The notes beneath the pieces were generated by a model, which saw only the letters and a list, made by a program, of their open reading frames with translations, was not told where the DNA came from and ran no database searches. 45,386 nt of DNA, from positions 1-45,386 of the forward strand of contig NZ_JACHYN010000028.1 of the NCBI RefSeq assembly GCF_014192915.1. Reading direction: 5' to 3'. Shown here piece by piece: positions 24,532 through 33,125 of this stretch (position 1 is the stretch's first letter; each line of letters begins with the position of its first letter). Made by a program: the position numbers and the translations under genes. This stretch comes from Azospirillum sp. OGB3 (GTDB lineage Bacteria; Pseudomonadota; Alphaproteobacteria; Azospirillales; Azospirillaceae).

Positions 24532-25434
24532 TCAGCCGGCGGCGTCGATCCGCTCCGCCAGCAGCGCGAGGTGTCCGACCACGGCCTCCTGAAAACGCAG
24601 GGATTCGGTCAGGACCAGCTCGTCGGTCGCCTGGGCCGCCACGTCGCCGAAGGCTTCGGCGAGCCGTTCGGAGGCGGCGACCGCCGCGCGCAGGCAGGCG
24701 GCTGCAGTGTCGGGATGGGCGGCCTGCGACGCCGCCGCGTCGGAGCCGGAGGGGATCAGCGACCGCTCCTCTCCGGCAATGCGGGTCAGCAGCGCGGCAC
24801 CGTCCCCGTCGCCCAGGGCCAGCAGGCGCCCCGCCAGCGCGCCGTGCTCGGCGGCGGTGGCGGACAGCAGGGCGACGGCCAGCCGTTCCAGCTCCGCGGG
24901 CGTGTCCGCGCGGGTCGGTTTGTGCTCCGCCCGGCCCCGTTCGCGGCGATAGGCCTTGCGGCGCTCGCGGCGGAGCAGGGCGGCGTGGCGCAGCTCCTCG
25001 CGGGCCAGCGCCTCGGCGTGGGTGCGGATCGGCTCGTCCGGGGCGCTGGCGGCGATGTAGCTGTAGAAGGCGAAGGCGCGCTGCTCGTTGACCACCGCCA
25101 GCGACAGCGCCTGATAGGGCGTCAGCCGCGTGCGCTCGGTCAGCTCCTCCCAGGAGGCGGCAAGTTCCGGCGGCAGGCGCCAGAGGAAGGCCGGCGCGTC
25201 GGGGGCGGGGCGGCCGAGGCGGTGCGCCCAGCCGTCCACCGCCTGGACATGGTCCTGCTCCTCCGCGATCAGGGCGCGGAAGGTGAGGGCGGTGTCGGTC
25301 TCTCTGCGCCGGTCCATCAGGGCCGCCAACTGGGTGTAGCGGCGCACCGCCTCCTGCTCCAGCGCCAGCGCGATGCCCAGAAGCTCGTCCAGCGAGCGGA
25401 CCCCACCCTGTGGTTCGTGGCGCAGCAACGGCAT
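24532..25434 (-). CDS. Ferritin-like/rubrerythrin-type diiron protein
   Basis: This 300-residue, largely helical protein has pairs of Glu and ExxH motifs expected for a four-helix-bundle diiron site: ALALEQEAVRRY (about 23-34), LIAEEQDHVQAV (about 55-66), SLAVVNEQRAFAFYSYIAA (about 111-129) and ALAREELRHAALLRRERR (about 142-159). A second helical half (about 175-300) has no recognised motif. No signal peptide is seen. It is transcribed away from nosR with the two Fnr-type boxes in between, so it may belong to the low-oxygen or NO response. The reaction (peroxide, iron or NO handling) is not known. Confidence 0.72.
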   Translation of the reverse strand: MPLLRHEPQGGVRSLDELLGIALALEQEAVRRYTQLAALMDRRRETDTALTFRALIAEEQDHVQAVDGWAHRLGRPAPDAPAFLWRLPPELAASWEELTERTRLTPYQALSLAVVNEQRAFAFYSYIAASAPDEPIRTHAEALAREELRHAALLRRERRKAYRRERGRAEHKPTRADTPAELERLAVALLSATAAEHGALAGRLLALGDGDGAALLTRIAGEERSLIPSGSDAAASQAAHPDTAAACLRAAVAASERLAEAFGDVAAQATDELVLTESLRFQEAVVGHLALLAERIDAAG

Positions 25435-25547
25435 GGAAACCCCCGGTCGCGAGTGAACTTCGCCTAAAATGCAATCGATATTCCCGCCCGATCAGCAATC
25501 GTACGGACCCTGGGGAGGAGGATAACCCCGCTTCATTTTTCCGCGAC

Positions 25548-25561
25548 TTGACGATGGTCAA
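25548..25561. promoter_or_regulatory. Fnr/Dnr-type box upstream of nosR (distal)
   Basis: TTGAC-GATG-GTCAA is a perfect 5+5 palindrome with a 4-nt spacer, the layout recognised by Fnr/Dnr/NnrR regulators. Its centre is about 94 bp before the nosR start, so an activated transcript starting some 41 bp downstream of the centre (near 25596) leaves a leader of about 50 nt. This makes it the better-placed activator site. Confidence 0.75.
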
Positions 25562-25616
25562 GAACAGCGGCCCGAACCTGCGGTCTCATGGGCGCGTCAC
25601 CGGGCCATGCGGCCCC

Positions 25617-25630
25617 TTGATCAAGATCAA
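25617..25630. promoter_or_regulatory. Fnr/Dnr-type box directly before nosR (proximal)
   Basis: TTGAT-CAAG-ATCAA matches the Fnr consensus TTGAT-N4-ATCAA exactly. It ends only 18 nt before ATG 25649, so class II activation from it would place the start of transcription inside nosR. It may instead repress or modulate, or serve a leftward promoter towards the ferritin-like gene. Confidence 0.78.
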
Positions 25631-25648
25631 GACTTCAAGGCAAGGGCG

Positions 25649-27931
25649 ATGGTTGCGGACTTCTTGCGGAGAACACGCGCGCTGGTGGTGGGGCTGCTGA
25701 TCCTGCTGGCCGGGTTCGGCACGGCGGACGCCGCCGAGACGCTGCTGGCGCGGTATCTCGGCGCGGTGCAGCCGGGCGATCTCGCCGCCGGGGCGGACCG
25801 CTTCGGCGCCCCCCTGCCGAACGCGCCGCTGGTTCCCGTCTACAAGGGCGACACGCTGGTCGGCCACGCCTTCCTGACCTCCGACTTCGTGAACACGACC
25901 GGCTATTCGGGCCGTCCGATCCATGTGATGGTCGGGCTGGCGCCGGACGGCACGGTGACCGGGGCGAAGCTGGTGGACCATCACGAGCCCATCGTCCTGA
26001 TCGGCATCCCGCCCGCCAAGGTCAACGCCTTCATCGACGGCTACGTCGGCAAGAACGTGTTGACCCTGGCCTCGCAGAGCGCGTCCAGCCCGCCGGTGGA
26101 CATCGTGTCCGGCGCCACCGTGACGGTGATGGTGATCGGCGATTCGATCATCCGTTCCGGCAAGAAGGTGTTGCAGGCGCTGGGCGCGCCGGGGGCGGCG
26201 GAGGCCGCGCCGACGGTGACCCGCAGCCTCGACCTGTCCAAGACCGGAGTTGAGGCCAAGGATCGGGAAGATTGGGCCACGCTGGTCGGCGACGGTTCCG
26301 TGCGCCGCCTGACGCTGACGGTGGGCGAGGTGAACGCCGCCTTCGAGCGCACCGGCAAGGCCGAGGCCGCCGCCCGTCCCGAGGCCGGCGACCCGAACGA
26401 CAGCTTCATCGACCTCTACGCCGCCCTCGCCACCATTCCCGCCGTCGGCCGCTCCCTGCTGGGCGACGCGGAGTACGAGGCGCTGGTGCAGCGGCTGAAG
26501 CCGGGCCAGCACGCCATCGTCGTGGCGGGGCAGGGGCGCTATTCCTTCAAGGGCTCGGGCTATGTGCGCGGCGGCATCTTCGACCGGTTCGAGCTGGTCC
26601 AGCACGAGGGCGCCATCCGCTTCCGCGACCGTCTGCACAAGCGCCTGGGCTCCCTGGCCGCGGCGGGCGCGCCGAATTTCCCCGAGATCGGCCTGTTCGT
26701 CATCCCCGAAGAGGTCGGCTTCAACCCCGCCGATCCGTGGCGCCTGCAGCTGCTGGTCCAGCGCGCGACCGCGGCGCTCGACAAGGCCTTCGTCACCTTC
26801 GACCTCGGCTACCAGCCGCCGGAGAAGTTCCTGAAGGTCGAGCCGGTGGCCGCCGCTCCCGCCGCCGCCGCCGCGACCGTGGCGCCGGTTCCCGCCGCCC
26901 TGGCGGAACAGGACGCCGCCGAGGAGATCCCGCTGTGGCGGCGCATCTGGGAGAACCGGCTGTTCGACGTCGCAATTCTGGCAAGCGCGATCCTGCTGCT
27001 GACCGGCATCTTCTTCTTCCAGGACCAGCTCGTGAAGCGCCCAGCCCTCTACGAGCGGGTGCGCACCGGGTTCCTGGTCTTCACGCTGGTCTGGCTCGGC
27101 TGGTACGCGACGGCGCAGCTGTCGGTGGTCAACGTGCTGACCTTCGCCAACGCGCTGCGCACCGACTTCCGCTGGGACTATTTCCTGATGGACCCGCTGG
27201 TGTTCATCCTGTGGTTCTCGGTCGCCGCGTCGCTGCTGTTCTGGGGGCGGGGCGCCTTCTGCGGCTGGCTGTGCCCGTTCGGCGCGCTGCAGGAGCTGGC
27301 GTCCAAGGCGGCCAAGAAGCTGGGCGTCCGCCAGATCGCCGTTCCCTTCGGGCTGCACCAGCGGCTGTGGCCGATCAAGTACATGATCTTCCTGCTGCTG
27401 TTCGGCCTGTCGCTGACCTCGCTGGCGACGGCGGAGAAGGCGGCGGAGGTCGAACCCTTCAAGACCGCGATCATCCTGCATTTCGTCCGCGACTGGTGGT
27501 TCGTCCTGTTCGCCGTGGCCCTGATCGCCGCCGGCCTGTTCATCGAGCGCTTCTTCTGCCGCTACCTGTGCCCGCTGGGTGCTGCGCTCGCCATCCCCGG
27601 CCGGATGCGGATGTTCGACTGGCTGCGCCGCTACAAGGAATGCGGCAACCCGTGCCGGCGCTGCGCCAACGAGTGCCCGGTCCAGGCAATCCATCCCGAC
27701 GGCTCGATCAACCCCAACGAATGCATCCAGTGCCTCCACTGCCAGGTGCTCTACCACCACGACCGCAAATGCCCGGTCATGATCCAGAAGCGCCTGAAGC
27801 GGGAGCGCCGCGACGCTTCCCAATCCACCGGCCAATCCACCGGCACGGTTGCCGAGGCCAAGCCCCGCGCCGCCGTGCTGACCACCGATCCCGCCACCGG
27901 GCACCTGTCCGCCCGGCCGGAAGGACTTTGA
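25649..27931 (+). CDS. nosR: NosR, flavin and iron-sulfur electron donor/regulator of nitrous oxide reduction
   Basis: This 760-residue membrane protein supports N2O reductase by passing electrons from the quinol pool. An N-terminal signal segment (about 8-28) is followed by a periplasmic FMN-binding domain with DIVSGATVT (151-159), the site where ApbE-type enzymes attach FMN to the last Thr. After a Pro/Ala-rich stretch come several membrane segments with two CxxxCP motifs (CGWLCPFGALQEL and CRYLCPLGAALAI), then two 4Fe-4S motifs (CGNPCRRCANECP and CIQCLHCQ). ATG 25649 is chosen, with AAGG 8 nt upstream. It heads the nos operon and has two Fnr-type boxes in front. Confidence 0.96.
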   Translation: MVADFLRRTRALVVGLLILLAGFGTADAAETLLARYLGAVQPGDLAAGADRFGAPLPNAPLVPVYKGDTLVGHAFLTSDFVNTTGYSGRPIHVMVGLAPDGTVTGAKLVDHHEPIVLIGIPPAKVNAFIDGYVGKNVLTLASQSASSPPVDIVSGATVTVMVIGDSIIRSGKKVLQALGAPGAAEAAPTVTRSLDLSKTGVEAKDREDWATLVGDGSVRRLTLTVGEVNAAFERTGKAEAAARPEAGDPNDSFIDLYAALATIPAVGRSLLGDAEYEALVQRLKPGQHAIVVAGQGRYSFKGSGYVRGGIFDRFELVQHEGAIRFRDRLHKRLGSLAAAGAPNFPEIGLFVIPEEVGFNPADPWRLQLLVQRATAALDKAFVTFDLGYQPPEKFLKVEPVAAAPAAAAATVAPVPAALAEQDAAEEIPLWRRIWENRLFDVAILASAILLLTGIFFFQDQLVKRPALYERVRTGFLVFTLVWLGWYATAQLSVVNVLTFANALRTDFRWDYFLMDPLVFILWFSVAASLLFWGRGAFCGWLCPFGALQELASKAAKKLGVRQIAVPFGLHQRLWPIKYMIFLLLFGLSLTSLATAEKAAEVEPFKTAIILHFVRDWWFVLFAVALIAAGLFIERFFCRYLCPLGAALAIPGRMRMFDWLRRYKECGNPCRRCANECPVQAIHPDGSINPNECIQCLHCQVLYHHDRKCPVMIQKRLKRERRDASQSTGQSTGTVAEAKPRAAVLTTDPATGHLSARPEGL

Positions 27932-27983
27932 CCCACCAGGTCGAAACAAGAGCCCCGTAAGGGGACATCGAAGGAGTTCATCC

Positions 27984-29927
27984 ATGTCGGACACAAAAGC
28001 GTCGAACATCAAGGTTGAGCGGACGGGCGTGAACCGCCGCGATCTTCTCGGTGGCACCGCCAAGGCGGCGGCGCTGGCCGGAATCGCCGGCGCGGTGGCC
28101 GGCGGCACGGCGGGCGGTGCGCTGTTCGGCGCCGGACCGGCCGCAGCCGCGGGGTCGGGCAACCAGAAGTACGAGGTCAAGCCGGGCGATCTCGACGAAT
28201 ATTACGTCTTCCATTCCGGCGGCCAGTCGGGCGAGCTGCGCATCCTCGGCCTGCCCAGCATGCGCGAGCTGCACCGCATCCCGGTGTTCAACCGTTGCAG
28301 CGCCTCCGGCTGGGGCCTGACCAACGAGAGCCGGAAGATCCTGACCGAGGGTCTGACCGAGGAGAACCGGAAGTATCTGGCGAACCACGGCGGCACCTGG
28401 CTGAACGGCGATCTGCACCACCCGCACATGTCCTTCACCGATGGCACCTACGACGGGCGCTACATCTTCGTGAACGACAAGGCGAACACCCGCGTCGCCC
28501 GCATCCGCTGCGACATCATGAAGGTCGATAAGATCATCGACATTCCGAACGTCTCGGCGATCCACGGCCTGCGCCTGCAGAAGTACCCCCGCACCGGCTA
28601 CGTCTTCGCGAACGCCGAGCAGCTCGTGCCGATGCCGAACGACGGCAAGAACCTCGACCCGAAGAACTACCGGACGCACTTCTCGGCCATCGACGGCGAC
28701 AGCATGACGGTATCGTGGCAGGTCCGGGTGGACGGCAACCTCGACAACACCGAGGCGGACTACCAGGGCAAATACGCCTTCTCGACCTGCTACAACTCCG
28801 AAGGCGGCGTGACCACCGCGGAGATGACGGCGAACGAGCAGGATTGGATCGTCGTCTTCAACATCAAGCGCATCGAAGAGGCGGTGAAGGCCGGCAAGGT
28901 CGAGGTGATGCACGGCGTCCCGGTGGTGGATGGCCGTCACGGCTCGCCCTTTACCCGGTACATCCCGATTCCCAACAGCCCGCACGGCGTCAACGCCGCC
29001 CCCGACGGCATCCACGTCACCATCAACGGCAAGCTGTCGCCGACGGTGTCGGTGATGGACGTCCGCCTGCTCGACGACCTGTTCGAGGACAAGATCAAGC
29101 CGCGGGACGTCATCGTGGCAGAGCCGCAGCTGGGCCTCGGGCCTCTGCACACCGCCTATGACGGGCGCGGCAACGGCTACACCACGCTGTTCCTCGACAG
29201 CCAGATCGTGAAGTGGAACATCGACAAGGCCAAGCGCGCCTACAAGGGCGAGAAGGTCGATCCAATCATCCAGAAGCTGGACGTGCACTACCAGCCGGGC
29301 CACACCCACTCCTCCATGGGCCAGACCAAGGACGCCGATGGCAAGTGGCTGATGGTCCTGAACAAGTTCTCCAAGGACCGCTTCCTCAACGTCGGTCCGA
29401 GCAAGCCGGAGAACGACCAGCTCATCGACATCTCGGGCGACGAGATGAAGCTGGTGCACGACGGCCCGACCTACGCCGAGCCGCACGACACGCTGATCGT
29501 CCACCGTTCCAAGCTGAACCCGAAGAGCGTCTTCACCCGCGACGACCCGATGTGGGAGGAGGCCCGCCAGCAGGCGAAGAAGGACGGCGTCAACCTGGAC
29601 GACGACGCCAAGGTCATTCGCGAGGGCAACAAGGTCCGCGTCTACATGTGGCAGCGCGCTCCGGCCTACGGGCTTGAGGAGTTCACGGTCAAGCAGGGCG
29701 ACGAGGTGACGCTCTACATCTCCAACATGGACGATGTGGACGATCTGACCCACGGCTTCACCCTGTCCAACCACGGCATCGCCATGGAGATCGGGCCGCA
29801 GCAGACCAGCTCGGTCACCTTCATCGCCGAGCGTCCGGGCGTGCACTGGTACTATTGCCAGTGGTTCTGCCACGCCCTGCACATGGAGATGGGCGGCCGC
29901 ATGATCGTCGAGCCGCGCGCCACCTGA
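27984..29927 (+). CDS. nosZ: Nitrous oxide reductase NosZ (clade I, Tat-exported)
   Basis: This 647-residue copper enzyme reduces N2O to N2 in the periplasm. A twin-arginine signal (NRRDLLGG, Arg18-Arg19, then an Ala/Gly-rich stretch to about 55) marks clade I. The beta-propeller domain carries CuZ histidines, including DLHHPHMS and GHTHSSMGQ. The C-terminal cupredoxin domain has the CuA motif CQWFCHALHMEM with Cys625, Cys629, His and Met. Length and motifs are those of a complete enzyme. It starts 52 bp after nosR, and a long nested hairpin separates it from nosD. Confidence 0.98.
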   Translation: MSDTKASNIKVERTGVNRRDLLGGTAKAAALAGIAGAVAGGTAGGALFGAGPAAAAGSGNQKYEVKPGDLDEYYVFHSGGQSGELRILGLPSMRELHRIPVFNRCSASGWGLTNESRKILTEGLTEENRKYLANHGGTWLNGDLHHPHMSFTDGTYDGRYIFVNDKANTRVARIRCDIMKVDKIIDIPNVSAIHGLRLQKYPRTGYVFANAEQLVPMPNDGKNLDPKNYRTHFSAIDGDSMTVSWQVRVDGNLDNTEADYQGKYAFSTCYNSEGGVTTAEMTANEQDWIVVFNIKRIEEAVKAGKVEVMHGVPVVDGRHGSPFTRYIPIPNSPHGVNAAPDGIHVTINGKLSPTVSVMDVRLLDDLFEDKIKPRDVIVAEPQLGLGPLHTAYDGRGNGYTTLFLDSQIVKWNIDKAKRAYKGEKVDPIIQKLDVHYQPGHTHSSMGQTKDADGKWLMVLNKFSKDRFLNVGPSKPENDQLIDISGDEMKLVHDGPTYAEPHDTLIVHRSKLNPKSVFTRDDPMWEEARQQAKKDGVNLDDDAKVIREGNKVRVYMWQRAPAYGLEEFTVKQGDEVTLYISNMDDVDDLTHGFTLSNHGIAMEIGPQQTSSVTFIAERPGVHWYYCQWFCHALHMEMGGRMIVEPRAT

Positions 29928-29937
29928 GGCACCGATT

Positions 29938-30038
29938 GCCCCCACCCTGACCCTCCCCCGCTGACGCAGGGGAGGGGAATCTGGCCCTCCCCTGCGAAGC
30001 GGGGGAGGGAGGGACCCGCGAAGCGGGAGGGTGGGGGC
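29938..30038. repeat. Nested GC-rich inverted repeat between nosZ and nosD
   Basis: Outer arms GCCCCCACCCT and AGGGTGGGGGC pair perfectly across 101 bp. Inside are two further hairpins, CCCTCCCC...GGGGAGGG at about 29951-29976 and CCCTCCCC...GGGGAGGG at about 29985-30009. There is no U-tract. It could lower read-through into nosDFYLX or protect the 3' end of nosRZ mRNA; it also looks like a dispersed REP-type element. Confidence 0.72.
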
Positions 30039-30064
30039 AACAGCCCTGGACCAGGACTTATCCG

Positions 30065-31432
30065 ATGCCCCATCACTCCCCATTCCCCCTCTTCGCCGCG
30101 GCGTTCGTCCTCGCCGCCGGGACGGCCTGCGCCGCCACGGTGACGGTGGCGCCGGGGGGGCTGGACGGCGCGCTCGCCGCGGCGGCGCCCGGCGACACGC
30201 TCGTCCTTGCCCCCGGCACGCACCCCGGTCCGGTCGTGGTCCGCAAGCCGGTCACGCTGCTCGGCGAGCCGGGCGCCGTCATCGACGGGGGCGGGGAGGG
30301 GAACGCCGTGACGGTCTTCGCTTCCGACGTGACCGTGCGCGGCATCGAGGTCCGCAATTCCGGCCTCAGCCTGTCCGAGCAGAACACCGGAATCTTCCTG
30401 GGCAAGGAGGCGCACCGCGGGGTGATCGAGGGCAACCGGCTGCGCGACAACCTGATCGGCGTCTATGTCTGGGGCGCCCACGATGTGATGGTCCAGCGCA
30501 ACGACGTCATCGGGCGCACGGACCTGCGCCTGTCCGAACGCGGCAACGGCATCCAGCTGTGGAACGCGCCGGGCACGCAGGTGGTGGACAACCACGTCCA
30601 GGACGGGCGGGACGGCATCTTCACCACGACGTCGAAGAAGAACCTGTTCGCTCGCAACCGGTTCGAGCGGGTGCGCTTCGCCGTCCATTACATGTACACG
30701 AATGATTCCGAGGTGTCGGACAACCTGTCGGTCGGCAACCATGTCGGCTACGCGATCATGTATTCCAACAACCTCGTGATCCGGAACAACCGCTCGCAGG
30801 GCGACCGGGAGCACGGGCTGCTGCTGAACTACGCCAACAGCGCGCTCATCGAGGGCAACGTGATCGACGGCCACCTGTCGCCCGAGCAGGCGGCGCCGGT
30901 GGAAGTGGTGGCCGACAAGGACATGCCGGTGGCGACCGACGGCCCCGTGGAGGGCCAGCGCACCGGCACCTGGAAATGCGTCTTCATCTACAACGCCAAC
31001 AAGAACCGCTTCACCGGCAACCGGTTCGAGGGCTGCGAGATCGGCGTGCACTTCACCGCCGGGTCCGAGCGCAACACGCTGACCGGCAACGCCTTCATCG
31101 GCAACCGCACCCAGGTCAAGTATGTCGGCACGCGCCACCTCGACTGGTCGGAGAAGGGGCGCGGCAACTACTGGTCCGACAACGCGGCGTTCGACCTGAA
31201 CGGCGACGGCGTCGCCGACGAGGCCTACCGCCCCAACGACGTCGTCGACCGCGTGATGTGGGCCTATCCGGCGGCGAAGCTGCTGATGAACAGCCCCGGC
31301 GTGCAGGTGATCCGCTGGGCGCAGAAGCAGTTCCCGGCGCTGCACCCCGGCGGCGTGATCGACAGCGCCCCTCTGATGAGCCCGCCGCCGCCTCCGGCGC
31401 TGCGCCAAACGGCGGAAAGGAACGCCCAATGA
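30065..31432 (+). CDS. nosD: NosD, periplasmic copper-site maturation protein of N2O reductase
   Basis: This 455-residue protein has a cleavable signal peptide (LFAAAFVLAAGTACAA, about 9-24) and a right-handed beta-helix made of NosD/CASH repeats: N-x-I-x-x-N type turns such as NTGIFLGKEAHRGVIEGNRL, YSNNLVIRNNRSQGDREHGL and FTGNRFEGCEIGVHF. NosD works with the NosFY ABC transporter in building the CuZ centre. Its stop overlaps the start of nosF (ATGA). Confidence 0.95.
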   Translation: MPHHSPFPLFAAAFVLAAGTACAATVTVAPGGLDGALAAAAPGDTLVLAPGTHPGPVVVRKPVTLLGEPGAVIDGGGEGNAVTVFASDVTVRGIEVRNSGLSLSEQNTGIFLGKEAHRGVIEGNRLRDNLIGVYVWGAHDVMVQRNDVIGRTDLRLSERGNGIQLWNAPGTQVVDNHVQDGRDGIFTTTSKKNLFARNRFERVRFAVHYMYTNDSEVSDNLSVGNHVGYAIMYSNNLVIRNNRSQGDREHGLLLNYANSALIEGNVIDGHLSPEQAAPVEVVADKDMPVATDGPVEGQRTGTWKCVFIYNANKNRFTGNRFEGCEIGVHFTAGSERNTLTGNAFIGNRTQVKYVGTRHLDWSEKGRGNYWSDNAAFDLNGDGVADEAYRPNDVVDRVMWAYPAAKLLMNSPGVQVIRWAQKQFPALHPGGVIDSAPLMSPPPPPALRQTAERNAQ

Positions 31433-32298
31433 CCGACACACCGACCATCCGCGTGGAGGGAGTCTCCAAACGCTACGGCGACGCCTTCGCCGTGCGCGAG
31501 GTGGATCTGGACCTCGCCGCCGGAGAATGCGTGGCCATGGTCGGCCACAACGGCGCCGGCAAGAGCTCGCTGATCAAGCTGATGCTCGGGTTGACCACGC
31601 CGACCGCCGGCGGCATCCGCGTGCTGGGCGGCGACCCGGCGAGTGCGGCCGCCTCGCACATCCGCCGGCAGGTCGGCTTCCTGCCGGAAAGCGTCGCCTT
31701 CCACCCCAGCATGACGGGGCGGGAGACGCTGGACTTCTACGCCCGGCTGAAGCGCGTGCCGCGCGACGGCAACGACGCGCTGTTCGAGCGGGTGGGTCTG
31801 GAGCCCGACGCGGTGAAGCGCCGCGTCGGCACCTATTCGAAGGGCATGCGGCAGCGGCTGGCGCTGGCCCAGGCGCTGCTCGGCGGGCCGAAAGTGCTGT
31901 TCCTCGACGAGCCGACGACCGGCCTCGACCCGGCGCTGCGCCAGAGCTTCTACGAGATCGTGCGGGACCTGCGCGACGCCGGAACCACCGTCCTGCTGTG
32001 CAGCCACGCCCTGACCGAGCTGGAGGGGCAGGCCGACCGCGTCGTGGTGATGAACCGCGGCCGCAAGGTCGCCGACGGCTCGCTCGCCACGCTGCGCGGG
32101 CTGGCCCAGCTGCCGGTGCGCATCCGCCTAACCCTGCCGTCCGGGGAGGTCGTGGAGACGGCCTGCGCCAACGACGACAAGGTGGCGACGCTCCGCCAGA
32201 TCGCCTGCGAAGGCCCGGAGCTCGCCGACATCGAGGTCGTCCAGCCGAGCCTGGACGAGATGTACGCCCACTTCCTGCGCCGGGAGGCTGCGGAATGA
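31429..32298 (+). CDS. nosF: NosF, ATPase of the NosFY ABC transporter
   Basis: This 289-residue ABC ATPase has Walker A GHNGAGKSSLIK (about 38-49), signature YSKGMRQRLALAQ (about 137-149), Walker B KVLFLDEPTTGLDP (about 156-169) and the H-loop in LLCSHALTE. It powers maturation of the NosZ CuZ site with NosD and NosY. The start overlaps the nosD stop and its own stop overlaps nosY, so translation is coupled throughout. Confidence 0.96.
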   Translation: MTDTPTIRVEGVSKRYGDAFAVREVDLDLAAGECVAMVGHNGAGKSSLIKLMLGLTTPTAGGIRVLGGDPASAAASHIRRQVGFLPESVAFHPSMTGRETLDFYARLKRVPRDGNDALFERVGLEPDAVKRRVGTYSKGMRQRLALAQALLGGPKVLFLDEPTTGLDPALRQSFYEIVRDLRDAGTTVLLCSHALTELEGQADRVVVMNRGRKVADGSLATLRGLAQLPVRIRLTLPSGEVVETACANDDKVATLRQIACEGPELADIEVVQPSLDEMYAHFLRREAAE

Positions 32299-33125
32299 AC
32301 ACGCTTCTGACGATCGCCGCCAAGGAGGTGCGCGACGGCCTGCGCAACCGCTGGGTCGTCGCCACCACGCTGCTGATGGCGGCGCTGGCGCTGACGCTGA
32401 GCTTCCTGGGGGCCGCCCCGACCGGCACGGTCGGCGTCGGCCGGGTGGAGGTGACCATCGTCAGCCTGTCCAGCCTGACCATCTTCCTTCTGCCGCTGAT
32501 CGCGCTGCTGCTGTCCTTCGACGCGGTGGTGGGCGAGATCGACCGCGGCACCATGACCCTGCTGCTGTCCTACCCGGTGGCGCGCTGGCAGGTGCTGATC
32601 GGCAAGTTCCTGGGCCACGCCGCGATCATCGCCTTCGCCACCGTGCTGGGCTACGGCGCCGCCGGGGTGGCGCTGGCGATGAGCGGAACCGAGATCGGGC
32701 CGGAGAGCTGGCGCGCCTTCGCCGCCATGATCGGATCGAGCGTCCTGCTGGGTGCCGCCTTCACGGCCATGGGCTATCTCGCCTCCACGCTGGTCCGCGA
32801 CCGCGGCACGGCGGCGGGCATCGCCGTGGCGATTTGGCTGGTGCTGGTCCTGCTCTACGACATGGCGCTGCTGGGGCTGCTGGTGGCCGACGGCGGCAAG
32901 ACGGTGAACGCCGGCCTGCTGAACGGGCTGCTGCTCGCCAACCCGGCGGACGCCTTCCGCCTCTTCAACCTGACCGGCTTCAAGAGCGTCAGCCAGTTCG
33001 CCGGCACCGCCGGGCTGGCCGCGCAGGTGCAGGTGTCGGCCTCCGTCCTGCTGGCCGTTCTGGCCGGCTGGGTCGCCGCACCGCTGGCGCTGGCCGCCGT
33101 CCTCTTTTCCAGAAGGCAAATCTGA
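32295..33125 (+). CDS. nosY: NosY, membrane subunit of the NosFY ABC transporter
   Basis: This 276-residue ABC-2-type permease has about six hydrophobic segments: VVATTLLMAALALTLSFLG near the start, LTIFLLPLIALLLSFDAVVG, and a long hydrophobic C-terminus ending FSRRQI. The conserved 'GEIDRGTMTLLLSYPVAR' typical of NosY/ABC-2 permeases is present. It overlaps both nosF and nosL by ATGA-type junctions. Confidence 0.95.
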   Translation: MNTLLTIAAKEVRDGLRNRWVVATTLLMAALALTLSFLGAAPTGTVGVGRVEVTIVSLSSLTIFLLPLIALLLSFDAVVGEIDRGTMTLLLSYPVARWQVLIGKFLGHAAIIAFATVLGYGAAGVALAMSGTEIGPESWRAFAAMIGSSVLLGAAFTAMGYLASTLVRDRGTAAGIAVAIWLVLVLLYDMALLGLLVADGGKTVNAGLLNGLLLANPADAFRLFNLTGFKSVSQFAGTAGLAAQVQVSASVLLAVLAGWVAAPLALAAVLFSRRQI

